41,325 nucleotides of DNA from Marisimplicoccus sp964437815. GTDB taxonomy: Bacteria; Bacteroidota; Bacteroidia; Flavobacteriales; Flavobacteriaceae. The DNA is taken from the NCBI GenBank assembly GCA_964437815.1, contig CAYTIE010000011.1:1-41325 (forward strand), given 5' to 3'. Shown here piece by piece: positions 1-8,519 of this stretch; the first letter of the stretch is position 1; each line of letters starts with the position of its first letter. A model generated the notes under the pieces. The model saw only the letters and a list, made by a program, of their open reading frames with translations. It had not been told where the DNA came from and did not search any database. The translations under genes were made by a program, and so were the position numbers.

Positions 1-2
1 TT

Positions 3-590
3 GATTTAGTTTTAGCTGAGGATACACGAAAGTCGTCAATCCTTTTTAAGAAATATTCTATTACAACTCCATTAAAAAGTTATCACATTAATAATGAGCA
101 CAAAGTGGTTAATAAATATGTAGAAGATTTAATAGAAGGAAAAACATTGGCATTAGTTTCAGATGCTGGCACTCCATCTATTTCTGATCCAGGGTTTTTG
201 CTAATTCGAGAATCTATAAAGAAAAATATTGAAATAATATGTCTGCCTGGACCTACAGCATTAATTCCAGCTCTTGTTATGAGTGGCCTTCCATCTGAGA
301 GATTTGTATTTGAGGGATTTTTACCAAAGAAGAAAGGAAGAACATCTAGACTGAAAGAACTTGCTGTTGAAAAACGTACTATAATATTATACGAGTCCCC
401 TATGAGGGTGAACAAGACACTTGAAGATTTAAAAGAGTTTTTTGGGCCAGAGCGAGAAATAAGTTTGTCAAGAGAAATATCCAAGATATATGAGGAAACA
501 TACAGGGGGACTATACGTGATGCAATTGCCCATCTTGCAAAGAAAAAACCTAAAGGAGAATTTGTAATTTGCATTGATAAAGAAAAGTAA
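3..590 (+). CDS. rsmI: 16S rRNA (cytidine1402-2'-O)-methyltransferase RsmI, 5' partial
   Basis: This SAM-dependent methyltransferase 2'-O-methylates C1402 of 16S rRNA in the decoding centre. The gene enters from the left edge already open, so the first glycine-rich strand and the start are missing; about 195 residues are visible. The reading frame from base 3 begins with AEDTRKS, the conserved early motif of the family, followed by a 'NEH' segment. The later motifs SDAGTPSISDPG and LPGPTALIPALVMSGLP form the SAM site of the tetrapyrrole-methylase fold. The C-terminal part (FEGFLPKKKGR, YESPMRV, SREISKIYEE) is also typical. The stop lies 2 bases before the recJ start, so the two are probably co-transcribed. 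Identification is by motif and is firm. Confidence 0.95.
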   Translation, partial: DLVLAEDTRKSSILFKKYSITTPLKSYHINNEHKVVNKYVEDLIEGKTLALVSDAGTPSISDPGFLLIRESIKKNIEIICLPGPTALIPALVMSGLPSERFVFEGFLPKKKGRTSRLKELAVEKRTIILYESPMRVNKTLEDLKEFFGPEREISLSREISKIYEETYRGTIRDAIAHLAKKKPKGEFVICIDKEK

Positions 591-592
591 TA

Positions 593-2269
593 GTGAATTG
601 GCAAATAAGGGAACAACCAACTAAAGAAATATTAGAGGAGCTTCAATCCAATCTTAATATCCCTAAATTTATTTGCACACTTTTAATTCAAAGAAATATC
701 GATTCATTAAAATTAGCTCAGGAATATTTCAGGCCTAATTTACATGATTTACATGATCCGTTTTTAATGAAAGATATGGATAAGACAGTAAATAGATTAA
801 TCGAGGCAATAGATAGCAATGAAAAAATCATGATCCTTGGAGACTATGATGTTGACGGAACAACATCTGTTTCAATGTTATATGATTATTTTAAGAAAAA
901 AACTCTTGAGCCTATATATTATATTCCAGACAGATATAGAGAAGGATACGGAGTCTCTGAACAATCAATAGCTTTTGCAGCAGAAAAAAAAGTTTCTTTA
1001 ATAATTACTATTGATTGCGGAATTAAAGCAAATGAGCAAATTGAATCTGCAAATGAGAAGGGAATTGATGTGATTATTTGTGATCATCACATACCTGATA
1101 ATAGTATACCAAAAGCTTACTCAATAATTAATCCAAATCAAAAGAATTGTAATTATCCCTTTAAGGGTTTATGCGGTTGTGGGATAGGATTTAAACTAAT
1201 TTCAGCAATTGAGAAACAAAGCGGGGGCATTGAAGAGGTTAATCAATATCTTGATTTAGTTGCGATTGCTACTATTGCAGATCAAATGCCTATGATTAAT
1301 GAAAATAGAGCAATAGTAAAATATGGTCTTAAAGTATTGAATAAAAACCCAAGACCTGGATTTCATTTTTTTATTAGGTCTATAAATCGAGATATTGTCG
1401 AATCGGATATTTCATTTAATATAGGTCCACGAATTAACGCTTCAGGCAGAATGAAAAGCGGAATGATTTCAGTAAAACTAATGACTGAAACAAACACAAA
1501 TAAGGCATATAAGATAGCTCAAGAAATAGAGAGTACTAACTTACTTAGAAGGGCTAAAGAAAAAGAAGTAACACAAGAGGCTATAAAAAAGACAGACCCC
1601 TTAAAATTTACAAATGTTGTTTACGCAGCAGATTGGAACAAGGGTGTTCTAGGAATTGCAGCTTCAAGACTAGTTGATAAATTTTATAAACCTACAATAG
1701 TTTTGACCCTAGAGGACAAAATCTATACTGGATCTGCTAGATCTGTTGCCAACTTTGACATTTACGATGCTATTGATTCAGGAAAAAAATATTTAGACCA
1801 ATATGGAGGGCATAAATATGCTGCGGGATTATCTATCAAACAAGAAAACCTACAAGGCTTTATTGATCATTTTGAATCTTATGTAAAGAATGCTGTGGGA
1901 AATAAGATGTTTGCTAAAACCATAAGCTATGATATAGAAATTAATCTTTCTGATATTAACGAATCTAATTATAAAATATTATCTAGAATGTCTCCCTTTG
2001 GACTTTCTAATTATAAACCAATTTTTAGAACCAATAATTGTTTTGCAACTGACAACTTAAGATTAATGGGAAAAGAAAAAACTCATATTAAATTTGAAAT
2101 TAGAGATTCGCAAGATTATAAAATTCAAGCTTTAGGTTTTAATATGTCTGAGCATTATGAGCAGATAAATAATAAAAAACCTTTTGATATATTATATACA
2201 ATATCACGCAATACTTTCAATAGCTCATCTTTATTAGAAGTGACTTTAAAATCAATCAGCTTTAAATAA
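593..2269 (+). CDS. recJ: single-stranded-DNA-specific 5'-3' exonuclease RecJ
   Basis: RecJ degrades single-stranded DNA 5' to 3' in recombinational repair (RecFOR pathway) and mismatch repair. The 558-residue product is of family length. The metal-binding DHH-superfamily motifs are visible: GDYDVDGTTS near residue 83, TIDCG near 140, and CDHHIPD near 162. The DHHA1 domain carries the GGHKYAAGLS signature near residue 404, and an OB-like C-terminal region follows. The start is GTG at 593, directly after the rsmI stop; no Shine-Dalgarno sequence precedes it, as expected for Bacteroidota. recO and recX also lie in this window but in separate units. A strong hairpin terminator follows the stop immediately. 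Confidence 0.96.
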   Translation: MNWQIREQPTKEILEELQSNLNIPKFICTLLIQRNIDSLKLAQEYFRPNLHDLHDPFLMKDMDKTVNRLIEAIDSNEKIMILGDYDVDGTTSVSMLYDYFKKKTLEPIYYIPDRYREGYGVSEQSIAFAAEKKVSLIITIDCGIKANEQIESANEKGIDVIICDHHIPDNSIPKAYSIINPNQKNCNYPFKGLCGCGIGFKLISAIEKQSGGIEEVNQYLDLVAIATIADQMPMINENRAIVKYGLKVLNKNPRPGFHFFIRSINRDIVESDISFNIGPRINASGRMKSGMISVKLMTETNTNKAYKIAQEIESTNLLRRAKEKEVTQEAIKKTDPLKFTNVVYAADWNKGVLGIAASRLVDKFYKPTIVLTLEDKIYTGSARSVANFDIYDAIDSGKKYLDQYGGHKYAAGLSIKQENLQGFIDHFESYVKNAVGNKMFAKTISYDIEINLSDINESNYKILSRMSPFGLSNYKPIFRTNNCFATDNLRLMGKEKTHIKFEIRDSQDYKIQALGFNMSEHYEQINNKKPFDILYTISRNTFNSSSLLEVTLKSISFK

Positions 2270-2295
2270 AAAAACCCTGCCAAAGCAGGGTTTTT
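2270..2295. terminator. bidirectional intrinsic terminator after recJ
   Basis: A perfect 11-bp stem (AAAAACCCTGC / GCAGGGTTTTT) with a CAAA loop begins one base after the recJ stop. The T run on the + strand and the mirrored A run let it work in both directions. It separates recJ from the convergent TonB receptor gene, which ends at 2318. Confidence 0.92.
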
Positions 2296-2317
2296 ATCAA
2301 AAACAAATTATTTGACT

Positions 2318-4828
2318 CTAGAACCTATATCTTAAAGACATATTCCAAGTGGTTCCAAATCCAAACCATACATAGTTTCTAGTATCAATTCCATTCCATG
2401 TCTGAGAACCAGAACCGGCATGAATATTTGAATTAGACTCTGCAATATAAACAGTGTTAAATAGGTTGTTTATATTCAGTCTCATACTCATTTTTCCACT
2501 CATATAGTATGTTGCGCCTAAATCAACTAATCCATATGAAGGAAGCTTAAGAGCACCGTCATTGTCAGCCTGTGTAAAATCAGAATCTGTAATACTATAA
2601 TCAGCATATAGCCCATCTACAAACCTATAGTCTAAATCAATATTTAGTTTACTTCCAAGCCTTTTTTCATATCCAAGATAAGCTACAAATTGAGCAGCGT
2701 CTCCAACTTTTGCGTCTTTTGTATATAATGTTGCCGATCCAATAGACTGTTGACTGTCATTAAATAGTTGTGCATTAAAGTTTTTTGTATAACGCCAATC
2801 GCCAATAGATAACATACCTCTAACTCTTGAAGAATTATTAGGTCTCCAATCAGCTTCAATCTCAATTCCGTTATGAGTTACATCAATATCTTTGAATTGA
2901 GCAGTACCATCTTGTCCTTGTGCATTTGAAAACCCTCGTGATATAAACCTATTACCCCAATTAGTTGAGTAAGCATTTATATTAAGTTTGAATGAATCTC
3001 CAATATATCCATATCCAACCTCAAATGAAGTAATTTCTTCATTTTGAATATCAGGATTTATGTTATTAGCATAATTAGGAAAAATAGCATCAAAGTTAGG
3101 TTGTCTTTCAATTATTCCAACATTAAAAAACGCATTCGACCTTTCATTAAAGTTATAGTTTGCACCTCCTTTAATATATCCTCCATTAACAGTTTTTTCA
3201 TCAGAGTTTGGATTTCCAACTTGCGCAAAATAGTCTACTCTCTGGTATGTTTGGGCAGATGTTCCCATTTGAATAACCCAGTTTAAATTATCTCCAGAAT
3301 ACTCTGCAAGAGCATTTAGCCCTCTCCATCCAACATTACCGATATTATAGTAAGCCATTTTTGGACCTCTTATTCCTGTATTTTTAAATGGATTAGCTTC
3401 AACTAATGTTTCGATTATTTGTCCACCAGTATTACGATTACCGGAAGCATGATATCCATCAAGACCCATTAGATCATTTAGAACTCTATAGTGATATCCT
3501 GTATAGTCTCTCAAGTCAATTCCAAATGAATATCTCATATTTCCTGACCTATAATTAAAATTAGAAATAGCTCCAACCCAGTCATGAGAATTCATTGAAG
3601 CACGCCTTATTATAACAGCTCTATTTACTCCATCATATTTGTAGGAATTAGATCCAATTTTTTTGCCTGCATAATTTCCACCCCCAATATCTCCAGAATA
3701 TCCTGAAGTATTAGCGACATTATGATTAACAAGAGCGTCAAAATTAATAAATCCATCAGAATCTCTTGAACCCCTACCATTTTCATTATAATGTTCAGTA
3801 AGGTCTTTTCTAAATGGTAGAATATCGGTTGCAGAATTATAATAATTTCTACCTCTTGGCCCTGTTCCACCACCTCGACCAGCTGAAGCATATAAAGAAG
3901 TATTAACTTCAATCATATCGTTGACTTCCCAATCCCAGTTGAAAGTAGCTAGAGGCTTATTATAGAAGTTTCTTCTCATACTCCATTCTTCGCCATTTCT
4001 TGTACCACCATTAGAATTCCATCTTTGATCTATACCTTTTTCACCAAAGTTTTGATAATCTCTAATAGAAACCCAGACATCTCTTTGATGATGCCATTGT
4101 CCAGCTCCCAGAACGGAAAGATTCATTTTGTGATCTGAACCATCTGGGGCATATCCTACAGCAGCGAAGTAGGTTGTCCCTTCTCCCTGTGTATTATAAA
4201 TATAACCGTTTCCAGACCATTTGGATAATAATATAGATGTCGACCATCCATTTTCATTAAGACCTGTATTATAAGCCATTGTTGTCTTACTATAGCCATC
4301 ATTCCCGAGTAATTGCGTAAACGATCCACCTTGTGCTCTTTCAGCACTTTTAGTAAATATTGACACTGTACCCCCTACTGAAGGTACTGCTAGCTTAGAT
4401 GCTCCAAGACCACGTTGAATTTGAATGCCAGAAGCAACTTCTGTGAGCCCAGCCCAGTTTGACCAGTAAACCCAACCATTTTCCATATCATTGACAGGTT
4501 GACCATTAATTAGAAAAGAAGTATTACGTTGGTCAAATCCACGAAGTGAGATACGAGAGTCTCCGTATCCTCCTCCTTGTTTAGTAGCATAAACACCAGG
4601 AGTTTTGTTCATAATTTCTGGGAATTCCATATTCCCTACTTTTAATTGAACTTCTCGAGCAGTAATAGTACTAACCGCAATAGGTGTTTCACGCTCTTTA
4701 GCTACATCGATTACACCCGAAGAAACAACAACTTCTGCCAGCGCAATTGAATCAAGTGCAGCTTCGTCTTGCGAATAGATGGATAGAGACCATAACATCG
4801 CGAATAGAAGAAATAAATTTTTTTTCAT
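2318..4828 (-). CDS. TonB-dependent outer-membrane receptor (no SusD partner)
   Basis: This is an 836-residue outer-membrane receptor for TonB-energised uptake of an unidentified ligand. A cleavable signal peptide (MKKNLFLLFAMLWSLSIYSQ) leads directly into a plug domain, without the N-terminal carboxypeptidase-like domain seen in the other two receptors here. Plug hallmarks are visible: an EIMNKTPGVYAT segment, RISLRGFDQRNTSFLING, and the IQRGLGASK...GGTVSIFTK stretch near residues 137-160. The remainder is rich in aromatic, alternating beta segments of a 22-strand barrel and ends in ...MSLRYRF, a typical C-terminal aromatic barrel signal. It stands alone between pgi and the recJ terminator, and no SusD-like gene is adjacent, so it is not a standard glycan SusC/D pair. 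The ligand cannot be read from sequence. Confidence 0.92.
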   Translation of the reverse strand: MKKNLFLLFAMLWSLSIYSQDEAALDSIALAEVVVSSGVIDVAKERETPIAVSTITAREVQLKVGNMEFPEIMNKTPGVYATKQGGGYGDSRISLRGFDQRNTSFLINGQPVNDMENGWVYWSNWAGLTEVASGIQIQRGLGASKLAVPSVGGTVSIFTKSAERAQGGSFTQLLGNDGYSKTTMAYNTGLNENGWSTSILLSKWSGNGYIYNTQGEGTTYFAAVGYAPDGSDHKMNLSVLGAGQWHHQRDVWVSIRDYQNFGEKGIDQRWNSNGGTRNGEEWSMRRNFYNKPLATFNWDWEVNDMIEVNTSLYASAGRGGGTGPRGRNYYNSATDILPFRKDLTEHYNENGRGSRDSDGFINFDALVNHNVANTSGYSGDIGGGNYAGKKIGSNSYKYDGVNRAVIIRRASMNSHDWVGAISNFNYRSGNMRYSFGIDLRDYTGYHYRVLNDLMGLDGYHASGNRNTGGQIIETLVEANPFKNTGIRGPKMAYYNIGNVGWRGLNALAEYSGDNLNWVIQMGTSAQTYQRVDYFAQVGNPNSDEKTVNGGYIKGGANYNFNERSNAFFNVGIIERQPNFDAIFPNYANNINPDIQNEEITSFEVGYGYIGDSFKLNINAYSTNWGNRFISRGFSNAQGQDGTAQFKDIDVTHNGIEIEADWRPNNSSRVRGMLSIGDWRYTKNFNAQLFNDSQQSIGSATLYTKDAKVGDAAQFVAYLGYEKRLGSKLNIDLDYRFVDGLYADYSITDSDFTQADNDGALKLPSYGLVDLGATYYMSGKMSMRLNINNLFNTVYIAESNSNIHAGSGSQTWNGIDTRNYVWFGFGTTWNMSLRYRF

Positions 4829-4922
4829 TTTATTTGTTTTGATTTTTATAAAAATATAACTATTAGATTGATTGGAGTTAAGAAAATATTAACAGATTTT
4901 CAACTAAAGATTAACAAAAATT

Positions 4923-6479
4923 TTATTTCCTGTTTTTGTATGCAGTCAATAGTTTTTTTGTAGAGACGTCAAGAACATTAGTATCCCCTTCAAGAATTCC
5001 TTTAGCTATTGATTTTCCTAGCTCTACACCCCATTGGTCAAAACTAAATATATTGAGAATTGATCCTACAGTGAATATTTTATTCTCATACATAGCTATT
5101 AATGCCCCTAAATTATAAGGTGTTAAGCTGTTAATAAGTAATGAATTGGAAGGCTTGTTCCCTTCAATATATTTGTGCCCCTCTTCCGTTTTTCTCCCTA
5201 ACATTAATGCACTGGTTTGAGCTAAGAAATTTGCAATAAGGATTTTGTGTTGTTTTAGATCTTTGGAATGTGGGTTTTGAAAAGCAATAAAATCACAAGG
5301 GATTAACTTTGTTCCCTGATGGATCAATTGAAAAAAAGAATGTTGAGCATTAGAGCCTGTTGCTCCCCAGATAATCGCTCCGGTTTCATAATTAACTTTT
5401 TGGTTGTTTCTATCAGTTCCTTTTCCATTACTTTCCATGCTGACCTGTTGCAAATAACTAGGTAATTTGTTTAGTAATTCACTATATGGAATTATTGCTT
5501 CTGTTTCACATTTAAAAAAGTTATTGTACCAAATGCTGATTAGGGCTAACAATACAGGTATATTATTTTCAAAATCACTTTCTCTAAAATGTGTATCCAT
5601 GCTATTAGCACCATTTAACAATTCTCTATAATTCTCTGAGCCAATTGATATAGCAATTATTAAGCCAGCCGAACTCCACAATGAAAATCTGCCTCCCACC
5701 CATTCCGGAATTGGCAGTATACTATTCCCTTCAATTCCAAATTCTTTAACTGCAGAAATATTATTAGAGACTCCAATAAAATGATCTTTAATATTTTGCC
5801 CTTTTGTTTTTGCAACAAACCACTCTTTAATTTTTCTTGCGTTTTCAATAGTCTCAATAGTTTTGAAACTTTTTGAAACTATAATAAATAGTGTAGTTTC
5901 TGGATCTAGTTTTTCCAATACTTGTGAAGTATAATCAGGATCAATATTTGATATAAAATGAGGTTTGATATTATTAGAAAAATTAGACAGAGTCTCTACA
6001 ACCATTTCTTGTCCTAAATGAGATCCGCCAATTCCTATATTAACTACATCAGTAAATTTTTTATCTGTATAGCCAGTTTTATCTCCACTAATTATTGTAT
6101 CGGCTATATTTATAATTTTCTCCCTTAATTCTTCTACTGTTTTACGTGTTTCATTTGACTCATGCTTTTTAGACCTAAGTGCCGTATGAAGAACAGATCT
6201 GTTTTCGGTTTCATTTATTAGATCACCATTAAAATAACACTCAATATTATTTTTTAAATTACTTTCATGACATAAATTAACCAATTGATCTAGTGTGCTT
6301 TGACTTATTCTGTTTTTGCTAAAATCTACAATAAAGTCTTCCCACTCAACAGAAAAGTTTTTTAATCTATTAGGCTCCCCCATTAGTTTTTCAATAGTCA
6401 TTAGCTTCTCATTTTCAAATTGAGAACTTAGCTTTTTCCAAGAATTTAATTTTAAGGGATTTAACTTATTTAAAGGCAT
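4923..6479 (-). CDS. pgi: glucose-6-phosphate isomerase
   Basis: It interconverts glucose-6-phosphate and fructose-6-phosphate in glycolysis and gluconeogenesis (cytosol). The 518-residue product is near family length. Motifs in order are VNIGIGGSHLGQEMV (phosphate-binding loop, near residue 150), IVSKSFKTIETIENA (near 200), the signature GGRFSLWSSAGL (near 263), and IPYSELLNKLPSYLQQVSMESNGK, which carries the catalytic Glu/His region. The start codon overlaps the stop of the upstream M23 gene by one base (TAATG), so translation is probably coupled. It is the last gene of a DUF3108 / M23 / pgi unit. Confidence 0.97.
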   Translation of the reverse strand: MPLNKLNPLKLNSWKKLSSQFENEKLMTIEKLMGEPNRLKNFSVEWEDFIVDFSKNRISQSTLDQLVNLCHESNLKNNIECYFNGDLINETENRSVLHTALRSKKHESNETRKTVEELREKIINIADTIISGDKTGYTDKKFTDVVNIGIGGSHLGQEMVVETLSNFSNNIKPHFISNIDPDYTSQVLEKLDPETTLFIIVSKSFKTIETIENARKIKEWFVAKTKGQNIKDHFIGVSNNISAVKEFGIEGNSILPIPEWVGGRFSLWSSAGLIIAISIGSENYRELLNGANSMDTHFRESDFENNIPVLLALISIWYNNFFKCETEAIIPYSELLNKLPSYLQQVSMESNGKGTDRNNQKVNYETGAIIWGATGSNAQHSFFQLIHQGTKLIPCDFIAFQNPHSKDLKQHKILIANFLAQTSALMLGRKTEEGHKYIEGNKPSNSLLINSLTPYNLGALIAMYENKIFTVGSILNIFSFDQWGVELGKSIAKGILEGDTNVLDVSTKKLLTAYKNRK

Positions 6480-7702
6480 TATATTGAACTTTTGGTTTTA
6501 ATTTTTATTGAATCCAGCTGATTTCTTGTTAAACTTATATCTCTAAAATACTGCTTTTTTAATGATTCATTAATTGGTTTTGCCTCAGGCAGCTTTTGTT
6601 TAAAGGGATCAACTTGCAACCCATTTTTCCAAAACCTATAACAAACATGAGGGCCAGATGTGTTTCCCGTCATTCCAACCCAACCGATTACATCTCCTTG
6701 CTCTATTTGTTGTCCCACCCTAACATTACTTTTTTGCATGTGTAAGTACTGAGTTGAATATGTATTGTTGTGCTTAACAGTCACATATCGTCCATTAGCC
6801 CTTGTATATGATGACTTCACAATAACTCCGTTAGCTGTAGATAAAATTGGAGTGCCTACAGCTGCAGCAAAATCAGTTCCCTTGTGAGCCCTAACACGAT
6901 TTCCATAGTAAGCGATTCTTCTGCTCAAATTATATCTTGAAGAGATTCTTCCAAATTTTATGGGTGACTGCAAAAATGCTCTTCTAAGATTTTTAGCATC
7001 TTGATCAAGGTACTCTACAATTCCTTTAATCGAATCAGTTTCATATTCAAATGCATATTGCTCTTTTCCTCTATGTAGAAAGTATGCTGCTTTAATTCGT
7101 GAGATTCCAACAGATATTGTGTCATCTACAAAACTTTCTGTATAAATAACTTTGAACCTATCTCCCTTTTCAAGTCTAAAGAAATCTATTGTCCAAGCAT
7201 ATATATCTGATAAATAATATGTCAACAATGGATTCATATTTTGTTCCTCAAGAGTTAAGTATAAAGAATTATCAATTACACCAGAAGCTACCATTTCTTT
7301 ATAAGACTTTGGCTTAACAACAGTTTTTCCAAAAACACTGTCTTTTAATTGAATAAATGAATACCCTTCAACTGTTGGATGATATACAAATGCTTTTAAT
7401 GATTTTAAGGAGTCTTTCGAGAAGATTAAAGTATAAGGTTTTCCAATCTGAAGTTTTTTAAAATTAACATCTTCCTTAGTTTTTTGTAGGGCCTCAAATA
7501 TCTCAGGATAATCAACACCAACATCCTCCAATATATCACCAAAAGTATCTCCAGATTTTATCTTTTTTTCCTCAAAAATATACTGTTCTTTATTATATCC
7601 ATATTTATACTCTGTAGGTTTTTCTTTTTTTTCTGCTATATCATAGTTAGAACAAGAACTTAATAGAATTATTAAAACAGAAACTAAGACTTTGATTTTC
7701 AT
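6479..7702 (-). CDS. M23-family metallopeptidase lipoprotein with variant zinc motif
   Basis: This is probably a cell-wall endopeptidase (LytM/M23 fold) anchored in the envelope. The N-terminus is a lipoprotein signal with lipobox LSSC (Cys17). A LysM-like or OapA-like segment follows at about residues 45-100 (KIKSGDTFGDILEDVG...), and the M23 domain occupies roughly residues 265-370. The first zinc motif HxxxD is intact (His273, Asp277, in HKGTD). The second motif, normally HxH, reads GPHVCYRF: His352 is kept, but the usual zinc-ligand His is Cys354. The nucleotide sequence supports Cys (TGT on the minus strand, 6641-6643). Cys can bind zinc, so activity is not excluded. The gene lies 1 base after the DUF3108 gene and overlaps pgi by one base. 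Confidence 0.92.
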   Translation of the reverse strand: MKIKVLVSVLIILLSSCSNYDIAEKKEKPTEYKYGYNKEQYIFEEKKIKSGDTFGDILEDVGVDYPEIFEALQKTKEDVNFKKLQIGKPYTLIFSKDSLKSLKAFVYHPTVEGYSFIQLKDSVFGKTVVKPKSYKEMVASGVIDNSLYLTLEEQNMNPLLTYYLSDIYAWTIDFFRLEKGDRFKVIYTESFVDDTISVGISRIKAAYFLHRGKEQYAFEYETDSIKGIVEYLDQDAKNLRRAFLQSPIKFGRISSRYNLSRRIAYYGNRVRAHKGTDFAAAVGTPILSTANGVIVKSSYTRANGRYVTVKHNNTYSTQYLHMQKSNVRVGQQIEQGDVIGWVGMTGNTSGPHVCYRFWKNGLQVDPFKQKLPEAKPINESLKKQYFRDISLTRNQLDSIKIKTKSSI

Positions 7703-7703
7703 A

Positions 7704-8495
7704 TTAATTTGTTTTAGCTAAGAATGGGGCTGCTAAACCATCAAAATTATTTAAATCAGCTTTTATAGATCCAATTAAAAGATCTGCTTGAATTCTGACA
7801 GGTATTCTGTTTTGATCATTTGATAGCCATATCGTAATACTTCCTTCTCCTCTAAATATTCTACTTCTTTTAGTCGTTGGTTTAAATTTTAAACATTCAA
7901 TTTTTCCAAACTTAGTCTTTATCACTTCTTTTCCTAAGTATTGCAATTTGAAAAAACGATTTTTGGAGTCGTAGAACATGTTGATATTAAAATATTCGTT
8001 TTCTTTAATATCTTCTGTTTCAAAAAACTTTCTCAAGTAGTATAAGGATGAAATTAAATCTTGAGAGTTTGGTGCGGTTTTAACCTCTGTTCTTTTTTCC
8101 TCTTTTATATTATTAATATAGGCCATTTGTTTTTCTTGGTCAAAAACTATCTCAAGATTTTTAGTATATCCTCCCTCATCAATATTTCTTTTGAAAAATA
8201 ATGGGTTAATTGTACTTATATCAAAATAACTGTCATAATAATCCTCAACTTTAAAAAACAATCTTGCTAAACCCGTTGTTTTTCCATAGCCTGCCGCATG
8301 ATAAACAGATTTATTGTCAAGATTTACATTATTAAGTTTCAATGATGCATAGCTTGTATTAAAAATACCATAATGAAGTCTATATTCCAGAACCTCTCCA
8401 TTTTCAAACCTATTAATTGATGTGGTACTATTGTTTTGGCTGAAAATTAAATTACAACTGAAGATTAGTGATAATAAGAATAAATTAATTTTCAT
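7704..8495 (-). CDS. DUF3108 domain secreted protein
   Basis: This is a 263-residue protein with an N-terminal signal peptide (MKINLFLLSLIFSCNLIFSQ) followed by a single DUF3108-like domain. Recognisable pieces are the early 'EYRLHYGIFNTSYASLKL' strand, the central LISSLYYLRKF helix, and the late 'IWLSNDQNRIPVRIQADLLIGSIKADL' strand. The biochemical role of this family is not established; it is secreted and common in the Bacteroidota envelope. The Cys in the signal region (SCNLIF) does not form a convincing lipobox, so a periplasmic form is more likely. It heads the unit with the M23 lipoprotein and pgi. The association with a peptidoglycan hydrolase hints at an envelope role, which is inference. 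Confidence 0.85.
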   Translation of the reverse strand: MKINLFLLSLIFSCNLIFSQNNSTTSINRFENGEVLEYRLHYGIFNTSYASLKLNNVNLDNKSVYHAAGYGKTTGLARLFFKVEDYYDSYFDISTINPLFFKRNIDEGGYTKNLEIVFDQEKQMAYINNIKEEKRTEVKTAPNSQDLISSLYYLRKFFETEDIKENEYFNINMFYDSKNRFFKLQYLGKEVIKTKFGKIECLKFKPTTKRSRIFRGEGSITIWLSNDQNRIPVRIQADLLIGSIKADLNNFDGLAAPFLAKTN

Positions 8496-8519
8496 TTATA
8501 CATCAAAATTAATCAAAAA

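Noticed and set aside
83..616. A 177-codon open frame on the minus strand
   Set aside because: It is antisense to rsmI, whose motifs are unmistakable; the antisense product shows no family features.
2318..4828. SusC-type glycan uptake system
   Set aside because: No SusD-like lipoprotein or glycoside hydrolase is adjacent to this or the other two receptors, so only 'TonB-dependent receptor' is supported.
4877..4893. GTTAA-7-TTAAC hairpin between pgi and the first TonB receptor gene as a terminator
   Set aside because: Only a 5-bp AT stem without a proper T run; indistinguishable from chance in this composition.
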